Shown piece by piece: positions 1 through 9,800 of a stretch of DNA of 18,273 bases. The DNA lies in NCBI GenBank assembly GCA_003118195.1, contig BEXV01003162.1, forward strand, positions 13,630-31,902. Direction: 5' to 3'. The position numbers were made by a program, and so were the translations under genes. The first letter of the stretch is position 1; every line of letters starts with the position of its first letter. A model generated the notes under the pieces. That model saw only the letters and a list, made by a program, of their open reading frames with translations, did no database searches and was not told the DNA's origin. This DNA is from Hemicentrotus pulcherrimus (lineage: Eukaryota > Echinodermata > Echinoidea > Camarodonta > Strongylocentrotidae).

Positions 1-702
1 CTTTGGGTTCTTGCTTCGATTTTCTACTTATGCCTCGCTTGAATATATCTATAATCAATAATTTGTGGGGGCGGGATTGACGAAAGTACCTCAACTTGCT
101 TGCACACTAGCTGGTAACAGAAGAGAAAGGGGCGGCTTTATCATATAGGTGCTCTTTCAAGGATGGTGCTGAATCCCAGGGTAGCAGAATCGTTATCAGC
201 ATTCTAATCTTCTAATCATAATGCATGTATATTTAAGTTATCAGAAGACGATATCGAAATAGGTTAATGCAGGGAGGAGATAGTTGACCAGGTAAAACAC
301 GTTATTATTCCAGAAAACATTGATACGAATTTGAATTGATATTTCTAATGATAATTCGTATGTATTAACAAACCCCCATCTCATCGTAAAGGTACCCAAG
401 TTGAATACAACATTTTAGATAATTATTTTCTTCCCCGTTCCGTATGATGTAGCTTGGACAAATCCCCGCTGATTAATACACAGAGACTGTATTCTGTATT
501 ATGTGCAATATACATCCCTGGTTTATTATAATTGTACACAATAAAGTTATTGAAGGAAATTCTAACGGGTACAGCTATGCAAAAGTACAATAAGCTTGTG
601 CCTGTGTGAGGATCATGATTCATTTTGCTGACTGTACAACATATTGTAGATCCATCCTTGTTCTGTTCTTTCTTTTAAAAATTCTTCCATTGTTGAAACC
701 CA

Positions 703-724
703 GGAGGGGGGGAGGGGGGTTGGG
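703..724 (+). repeat. G-rich run with quadruplex potential
   Basis: Runs of eight and six G separated by a single A, followed by TT and GGG, give enough G-tracts for an intramolecular G-quadruplex on the plus strand. Nothing nearby links it to a gene. Confidence 0.5.
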
Positions 725-1933
725 TCACCCTTATACACAAGCGCTATACCTACCCGTATCCACCAACCTCTAAAATGGACCTTAATGGCGTACTATGGAT
801 TTATTTCATGATGCAATTTTTTCCCCCGTCTCTTTCTCCATTTTTTATTTGTTACTCCTCTATTCTCCATCTACCTCTCATTATCTCATTTTTGTTTTTC
901 TAGCATGCATATCTCTAGATCAGCATTTTCTGTTACTTTTAGGACCATTAATCAAGTCTTACTTTGTTCTTCTCAAATTTAATTCTTTAACATATTTTTT
1001 AATCACCTGCGTGTCAGCCGAATCGATCTCCTTGAACATTATATTCGTTCCAAAGATTGTCAACTTCAATTACATTGGTTTACACTATCACCATAATAAT
1101 ATCAGAAAGAAAAAAGGGCAAAGTTGATAGCTCGCAATTCCATAAACGATGCTTCCAGTAAAATAAATGAGTAATGACTTACAAGTTCGGGGAATATTAC
1201 TTTCAGGACAGGATTTATTTCTTTAAATTCCACAAAATGACCTTTTTTCCGTTCTACTGCTATATTGTCATAATATACATGGGCGAGAATGTTGTCGAAA
1301 AGTAGAAAGAGCACTAAAATATTTTTTCAGTCTCTCACGGTATTGCTAACTGAAGGAGTTTAACGTTTATTTTCCTCTTCAAAATTCCCGGCATCAAACG
1401 CAAAATAGTCAAAAGAAACGAAATTATCCAATAAGTGCAGAAATGTTTGCCTTTTCTATTCATCAATCTGGTATATTAAATCAAAAATTAAAAGGGTATA
1501 AATATGTATAACTAGGTAAGTATCACCTAATGAGCCGAACCACAGCATGTGGGATGATTGTTACAAAAGGATTACTACAATGTATAACATTCTAAAATTT
1601 CTTATGCAGAACGAATTTCCAGAACCTGATACAGTGTTAACATAACAATATTTTCTGCATTTTACTACTTTCCATAGTTTCAGTACGTGATTAAATAATT
1701 AATCGTTCGTAAATTCGAGCCACCTGACAGAATTTTAGAATCTTAAAATTCTATTTTTAATGAACTAGATTACAATCTTATCAACAAAGACATTCATGGA
1801 CGAAGTTTTGAAGAGTAACTGACGGAAAACATAATATGAAAATGTCGCATTTAAAAATCATTTCGTGATTAAAACGAAAACTTGACTATATAATGAGTAA
1901 ATAAGACAGTTACGAGCAACATATATACACTTA

Positions 1934-1975
1934 GCATGAAGTTTACATCATTATAAATGTAACTCAACTTCATGC
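1934..1975. repeat. Imperfect inverted repeat (hairpin)
   Basis: Arms GCATGAAGTT (1934-1943) and AACTTCATGC (1966-1975) are perfect complements. Inside them TACAT (1944-1948) pairs with ATGTA (1957-1961), leaving a 4-nt bulge and an 8-nt loop. It may be the remains of a foldback element. Confidence 0.65.
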
Positions 1976-2380
1976 GTGTTATTCTCTCTAGATAAGTAAT
2001 TTGTGTACTATGGACAGTTGCATTTTACATGTTTGCTCATTACAGCTACATATAGGGATGTGTAAGTAACAAAGGAATGTGGACACTTTATATAGTTGAG
2101 ATTTTTAGAAAAATATTGTATATAAGCTTATCTTGCATATATCAAAATAAACATATATTTATAACTTAACAGTCACATAAATGTGCTTGATATTCATTGA
2201 TGTTGGTAGAGTATTATTTTGTCTATACTTGCATATATATATATATTGTTATGTTTTATTAACGGTGTATATTACAATTTTTGATTCAGAGTGAGTCCAC
2301 TTTCCTTTTTGTTTTTTGTTGCTGAGTATAGATTCTTCATATAAGTCAACATGCTGTCAATCTGCTCTGTATACAGTCAG

Positions 2381-2404
2381 TACGTACACATGTGCATGTA
2401 CGTA
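2381..2404. repeat. Short palindromic sequence
   Basis: TACGTAC (2381-2387) and GTACGTA (2398-2404) are inverted copies around a 10-nt centre that contains ACATGT. It is a small structure without known role. Confidence 0.5.
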
Positions 2405-3439
2405 ACAACAAAAACAAATCCATATTATTATTCTTGCCAAAATCTAATATAATAGCACAACAACATTAACATACATGTACAAACACATTGCAAATCTATT
2501 TCAATATACATCAAATCAATACATCTAATTTTGGTATTATTTTTCTATGCTTGCATATTATTTTGTAATGTTATAGCACAAAAATATAACGTCCCTGCAC
2601 TTACACATTGCATTGCCATTTACAAAACAATAAAATCCACATTTTAATTCATGATTAGATTTTTAAAATGTTATATTAAGAAATTTTCAAAGAGTACTGA
2701 CTAGGATGATACCTTTTGGAATGCTTAGAAAGTGTTTAAGAGTGTATAATCTTATACACAAATTCATGTTTACCTATTATTGCAATACAATTTTAGTACC
2801 GATGGCCCATACAACTTGCGCTAAATATTTTGTTTGCGTTGAGTAATCAGTACGTGTTACAAAGTACAACAGTGGTAAAAACAGAAGACTACATTTGAAA
2901 TATAAAACAAGGCAAATTTTCAGATGCATAGACATTTGGCATTGCATATAGAATGAACTGACAAAAAAACAGGGTAATAGAAATGTCCGCCAAAAGGGAA
3001 CAGAAGTAAAACTTTAGACATACTATAGATATATACATACTATTACATAATACTGATGCACTGATATATTGCAATTTGTAGTTATCTTCAACAGAGTATA
3101 TGATTTTGTTTTATGGTACCATGTGTTTGAATGCCAATCAAGTTCGAACATAAAAAAAACTCTTTCAGATTATTTGTAAACCTGAAGAATTAGGAAAAGG
3201 TTCATTTTCTTCAGTGCATTCTTGTGTCATGGTCTTTTCTTGTGTAAAAGCGATTAATCAATAGGTAAAGGCTAAAATCAAAAATATTTATGAACGTTGT
3301 TTTTTTAATTAAAAACAAAAATAAAATAAATTATCCTTGAGTACGTGGAATTGAAAACGGAAAGACGACGTTTTATTATTACTGTTCACTTAAGTGTAAA
3401 ACAAGTGTTTTCCCCCTATTGCACATTTAACTAAAATTA

Positions 3440-3785
3440 ACAAGTCATAGTTGTATTTATTATGATGGCACACATGTTCTGGCAAGAAAATCTAGATATT
3501 ACGAAAACTCGATACAAGATAGCATTAACCCTACGCTAAAGAGGCTCTTCATTCACCCATAAAAGGTATTTGGCTATTCTTATGTACAGGAATGAAGTAA
3601 TCAATACAAAATACAAATCTGCAGCACATTAAAAAGTAACAGTGCTCTTTAAAATGACAAATCAAGAACATTAACGTTTCGATTCATTGGAAGAAATGAA
3701 AGCTCAAATTACAAGACGGATCCACTTTGACATTCCATATTCTTCATAACTGGATGAGAGTGCTGACTAAATCTTATGTCCCATC
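3440..3785 (-). other. Probable 3' UTR of the RPTP gene with poly(A) signal candidate
   Basis: Sequence after the stop codon has no coding signal. The first AATAAA hexamer on the gene strand is at 3456-3461, about 325 nt past the stop, followed by a T-rich stretch. A second AATAAA is at 3372-3377. Which one is used, or whether the UTR extends further, cannot be read from sequence alone. Confidence 0.4.
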
Positions 3786-3863
3786 CTATGACCGGTAGTT
3801 TTCGTAGATGTCATAAGAATCCAGATACAGTCGGAGAACAGAGTGGATGAACTCATATTGGGC
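3786..3863 (-). CDS. RPTP exon U: D2 last helix, C-terminal tail and stop
   Basis: This terminal coding exon (78 nt including TAG at 3786-3788) encodes [30 protein letters not shown] matches the QYxF motif at the end of PTP domains. The tail is short, as in R4 RPTPs, and contains Y786-E-N788, a Y-x-N motif placed like the Grb2-binding tyrosine of PTPRA. Confidence 0.93.
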   Translation of the reverse strand, partial: AQYEFIHSVLRLYLDSYDIYENYRS

Positions 3864-6800
3864 CTGGAATGAAAACAAATAATAAGTTATAAGTATAACA
3901 TAGGCTTCTTTTAAACATATACAAGCACACAAATTCAGTTTTCATTTTTCTTCTTTAAATTCAAAATAACAGATAGCATTTCGTAGTTTCACATCTTGAG
4001 TACCCGGTTACCCTAAATGTTTGATATGATCCGGTTGGCGGTTTCCCCTTAGTTAATTGTATATTAATTGTGAATATAAGGTTGGCCTTAAACGTTCGCA
4101 GACTTTCGAAAAATCAACTCAATGGCAATTTTAGTATTCTTTTGTTTATCCAATAGAAATCATGTTCAGATTACGTAATGCGTCAATGTCATGCTCCTCA
4201 TTCCACTGAGTGATTGAAAAGTCTACTGAAATTGCCCTAGGTCGACTCTCCAAACTTTTCTCCGATCGTGTCACCTGTACCATTGAAATTAGCTGGACAG
4301 AGTGGTACGAGTGAAATGGCTCACTCACTCGCCACACGTTTACTATCGGGAAGATGTCACAGGGTGAAGGATACAAAAAAAGGAGGGGGGGGTAACCAGT
4401 ATCTTACCAGTGATGCCACTGCCCCTCGTCTTATTGCCCTCACTCTCTTGCAAGCCTGGAAGACATCAACCAGTTTCTCCACGTTTAGTCTCTCTAGCAC
4501 CGATGATAGAGAACAGAACGTTCCTGTAGCTCCTTCACCATCCCTACAAGAGAAATTTACAGACACAGTCGTTAAGATCTATTGTCATAGAATATAAGTA
4601 AAATACATTCATCAAGATCAAATTATTGCAGGAACATCTATTCATCACAAAGTAAAAAGATGATAAATTACAGGTGTAATATCACATGAAAACAAGAATA
4701 GTTATTAGTTTATATTTTTCTATCTCTGCCAAATTCAATCTCCCTTTCTCTCTCTCTGCCAAATTCAATCTCCCTTTCTCTCTCTCTCTCTCTCTCTCTC
4801 CCCATCTCTCTCTCACTCTCTCTTTCTCTCTCTCTCTCTCTCCCCACCCCTCCTCCTTCCTTTCTTTCTGTTGGTCTTATTCTTTCCTGCACTGTATATC
4901 AGCGTTTTAAACGTATGACTCGCCATGTGACGTTCCTATACTTACATAAAGTACGTCTTGTACTTACTTGCAATGGACCATGATTGGTGTATCTTTAGCA
5001 TTAGCATCATTCCATACCATAGCCCTGCGATGAAGCTCAATGAAAGAGATGGCCGAGGTACATATCTCAGATGTTATGGGCCATGTGGTGAGCTGCAGTT
5101 GGTACACGGTCTGAACTCGAGACTATAATAGGTGAATAATTATGAAAGTGAATTTATTATGTGTCACTAGTACAAGTATATTCATTACAGCAATCATGTT
5201 ACACGTCCATCGTCAACAAGACACTGTTAGATTTAATGAAGCTGAATAATTATCTTGGTATAGATAGAACAAATATTCCTCTCCTTTTTTTTCGTTTTAA
5301 GAGAGAAAGAGATTTCGTGTTAATCAAAACATTTACAACACAGTGATCAGATGATCTTAGTATCGTCAATGATATAGGGTTAGGGTTTTGGTTGCGATAT
5401 GGTTTAAAGTTAGACGAGGCGTTGAAGTATTAGGAATATTACTTTATTGCAACCAACAATTTGATTTAAATACAACAACAAATACAAAAAGATCCATAAC
5501 TATGGTTGGACTAATTTACATAATGGAACTGGTGAATCCGATACATAAATAGAATCGTTTATAAACAACATTGTGGTTGCCACAATCAAACAAATACCCA
5601 TTATCAAATAAATTGAGTGAGCTCATGTCTTGAGTAAAACTTTGCGTATTAATTGTGGTTAATATCAGTTGTGGTACAATGTAGGTATTAAGGCAGGCAT
5701 GTCTACAACCTAAGGAGCTCATAAGTAAATTGATAACAATATTGGATTAGAAAAAGTAAGTTCTAGTGTTGGGTCAACATCTGAAGTAAGGAATTAGAAA
5801 AGTGAACCCTAATGAATTGACCACTGAAAAATTCTCACCAGACCAGACTTCGTACAATCATACTAACACGTACCTTGGACGTAGTGCTTCTGAGTTCCAG
5901 AGTCCTACATGTTATTTCATCGTAGTGCTCCTCATCGATGAGTGTGACGGTGAAAGGACCAAACGTGGCTTCACTCTCAGATGCATCCGGCCAGTACTCG
6001 GCCATTGACTATTGGAGGAAAATATAAAATAGCATAGCTAACTATTGAACAGTAATTCTGTAGATTATGGGGACGAATTTTAACTTCATGGCGATGTCGC
6101 GCGTGTCATACAATGAGAAAACGAGTCAATTGTGAAAATGACCTATTCAAGTTTAACACTATTTCGAAAAGAATTATAAAATTTTGCTAACAGTAAGTGC
6201 AATTCTGTAACACCTGTCTCTGATTTGTTTCTAATATAATAAGAATGTGATAACACGTCCTTCAAGGAAGTATAGCATCAACATGATTCACATAAGAAGC
6301 TTCCGTTACTTCTGTAAAATATCTTTTCTCCATCCTACCGTTAGAAAATTCTCTGGAAATGTCATTCCGTAACTTTTACAATTGACCACAATAATCATTC
6401 TTTCATGAGGACAACGATGCATAACATGTATCATCTTGAGTCGTGGACAATAGATACCTGATCCTCTGAAGCTAAGCCATTGAGCATGATGATGGTGGAT
6501 ATCTTGTAGTCAAAGACCAATCTCCAGAAGTCTCCCACGGTGTTTGGGAGAGGTGTCTGAGTACCAAGGAACATGTCCTTCTTGGTGTATCCCTTTCAGA
6601 GAAAAATAGTATCATTATTGTTTATTTATTCAAGTATTTGTTGCCACCATTGCCTGTAAGGATAAAAGCGATCTGAATCATTTTAACCCCTCCGGTTTTG
6701 CTTCCCATAGTGAACGTGAGACAATAACGAAAATTTAAGTACTATTGAACATCTTCAATTTGAAATAACGGGAGTGAATAATGTATAAATCCTTCCTGAA

Positions 6801-9800
6801 AATAGTTTAACAGGAAACATCACAGGATAGTTTCATTTATCCCATAAAATTCGTTTGATAATTACATCTATATTTCCCTCCGTGTATACTTCTAGGTTAG
6901 GTAATTTGTCCCAAAATGATCCTCTGATGCAGATTGGACATCATGGTATTGGAGCCCTGAAAATTGCGGCCCCTAGACGTGTTAAACGAAACATTTAAGG
7001 TACATGAATATCATCCAGAGCAAAACTTGCTGTTATGTGACAGAAATAAATTCAAATGTTACTTCTTGCAATATGCACTAAGCCTGCATTATGGTTTGGA
7101 AATCCTAAACAGTATAGAATCAATGTTCCTAACATGAAGGGAAATTCATGTAGTAATCTGTAGTTACCATCGTGGTATCTGCGTATCTGCTTTCATAGTG
7201 TTTTTAAAGTGAGTAAATAGAGTATATATCGAGTGAGAATCGACGTGATTTCAGAGTAGTGTATGTAATTGTCCTGAAAATAGTATGTGAAGAACTGAGA
7301 GCCCTTGCTGAAATCTTAGATACCAGACTTTGATGAAATAGGGATATATAACATATGTTTTGATACTTGTACATTGTAGAAATGTGTACTTACAGGTAGG
7401 AAAGAGGCATTGATGTAGTTGGTTCCATTCTCCACCTCCGTGATTAGATATGGTCTAGATTTGTCCGCTAATAAGAGACACAACAGAGAATATAGTAAGT
7501 CCCACAAGGGAGGGAACACAGTACGAAGAACGTTAACAAGAGACAGTAATGGAAGAGAGCCGCTAGATATGGTCTAGATTTGTCCGCTAATAAGAGACAC
7601 AACAGAGAATATAGTAAGTCGCACAAGGGAGGAAACACAGTACGAAGAACGTTAACAAGAGACAGTAATGGAAGAGAGCTGCTACAAAATCAGGCAAAGG
7701 GAATACAACGTTGATAGGGACGATACCTACACCTAAATGTAATATTATTCAAAATGCTTATCAGCATGATAAGAGTTAAATGCCACTCAATTGTAGTTTT
7801 TTTTATACTTCTGTTTCCTATTTAACATGTACAACAAACTGATTTTGTTGGGTATTTTGAACAGCTTAGAATTTCACCCGACTCTCTTGAAGTAGTATAA
7901 ATCACGTGATTATTTCTACAGTATCAATACCACAAAGGTAACTTCGTGCACTCATCTATCTAGTGTCAAATGGACTTACTTGGTAGCTTGTCACGGTATC
8001 TGTTCTTGTGGATATTCATCGAGTTCCTGGCGGTCCTCAGCTCATCATCCCGCGGCTTGATGGTAAACATGTCTAGACGCTAAATCATTCAAACAAAATA
8101 CAAATGAACGAAACCTCGATTCTTCTCTAAGCTTATTCATCGTGAAGAAGAGGCCATCTGACAATTTCTCCTGCGACAATTTCTCCGCGCTTTAATTCGC
8201 CAAAAGTAAAGAGTGAGGGTTAGGGTTAGGGTTATGATTGGGTTTCAGGTCAGGTTTTGGGTTAAGGTTAGGTAAAGTATTGGGGTCAGAGTTTGAGTCA
8301 AGATATGGTTTGTTTGGGAAATGGATGCGGATCAATTGTCACAGGAGCAAATGTCGTACAGCCGAACAATTATTAAGAGCACTGAAAATGCATAAATTTA
8401 ATTGTCATGATTGATTCCAATCATCATACTGTCGATGCATGCAGTATAAATTATTTACCTTATATAGTCATTATTCACACATTGTAATAAACACATGGCA
8501 GAATAACAAAAGCACTTTATCAGTGATAAGTAAGACCAAAAATACATTTATCGGTCACAGTCTCACAGCAAATAGCTGTTTGATGAGAACAAACAAATGT
8601 TCAAAGGTCCAATCATCTCGCTGAAATAACTCTGCACCAGTTGTCTTTTCATTCCACTCATATTTCTGGAGTAAGTAGGGTAATCAACTCGAGAACTTAC
8701 TTCAAACTGTTCCTGTAGCAGAGTGGAGCCGGTATCAGGGCTAGGGGTAAGCAAGGAGGGGTATCGCTGGAGGTAAAGATCTTGAGCTATGCTGGTATCA
8801 CCACAGACAAAGGTCTCAAACAAGGCATCGTAGATGAACTGGTATTGCTCCTGCAAGGAAACAACAAGGTACCGTTAAACAAAAACGTCATAAGTACAAG
8901 TTCACCAACAACCCTTGAAGCACGTGTCGAGCCTAATACACGCATTTCATTGGGACGTCGACGAACATGGGAAGCATGCCCCATATGCCTAATTTATGCC
9001 TACGATTATAATGAATGATACCATATCATCATAACTCATTGTAAACTATATTGAGATTTTTGGCAAAGTTGAAAAGAATGTAATGATATGAAAAAATAGA
9101 TAGTTTCTATTATGGTACAAGATCCAAATTAATCAATCCTTATGATGCCCATTATATTTGAGAATAATATGTGGTTCTGTTACCCCGTGAGATAAATATA
9201 CAGGGAATAAACTCACCGCTACTTGAACCATTTTGATTCGATTTTGCCTCATGGCCGTGATGAAATTGTAGACATCTATGGTATTCTCTGCCTCTGCTTG
9301 GTCTAACATGGCATCCAATGTGATGAACGTTCCTGTACGCCCAACACCAGCGCTAAAACGGTGAAAAGACAAAGTAGATGTTTACATTTTAAGGACTCTT
9401 CAAGCGGGAAATGTAATGTTGCAGACATTTAAACAAATCACAAATTTGTCATTGTTCTGTAAAAATGGAAGATTCAAATCTCATGCTGATGACAATATCC
9501 ATAGCAGATTTTTGTTAAATTTAAAAAGATACTAGGGGTATGTGATAGCTTTGCTTTATTATAGAGTATCAATTACTGGTTCTTCCCTACTACTGCTGTG
9601 GTATAACAAGCCTATCTCTCATCAACATGTGTCCAGACTACATATCAGAACCACTTACACCCAACATCTTACCCTCACACTTAATCCTAACCCTAACCAT
9701 ACACCTAAGACCCAACCAAGGTATGAAGATTATCCTGAGATGACTGCATGTTAATGCCCTTCAAACGTACACATTTCTTGTTGGAGGGATGTAAGGCCTG

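Larger units (their letters stand above)
1..3440. other. Downstream non-coding region, AT-rich
   Basis: I see no gene here. The longest open frames (for example plus strand 795-1127 and minus strand 1102-1314) are short, of biased hydrophobic or AT-driven composition, and have no recognisable domain or flanking splice sites. The stretch holds a G-run near 703-724, a strong hairpin at 1934-1975, AT microsatellites near 2229-2245 and a diverged duplicated segment in 2450-2640. Confidence 0.6.

Noticed and set aside
795..1127. Plus-strand open frame of 110 codons with hydrophobic content
   Set aside because: The hydrophobicity follows from a T/C-rich strand. No domain, no Kozak-like context and no splice partners; other frames are similarly open by chance.
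4268..4597. Plus-strand open frame of 109 codons
   Set aside because: It is antisense to exon T, whose minus-strand translation carries the D2 P-loop motif.
8782..9018. Plus-strand open frame of 78 codons
   Set aside because: It is largely antisense to exon N and the flanking intron; the recognised protein is on the minus strand.
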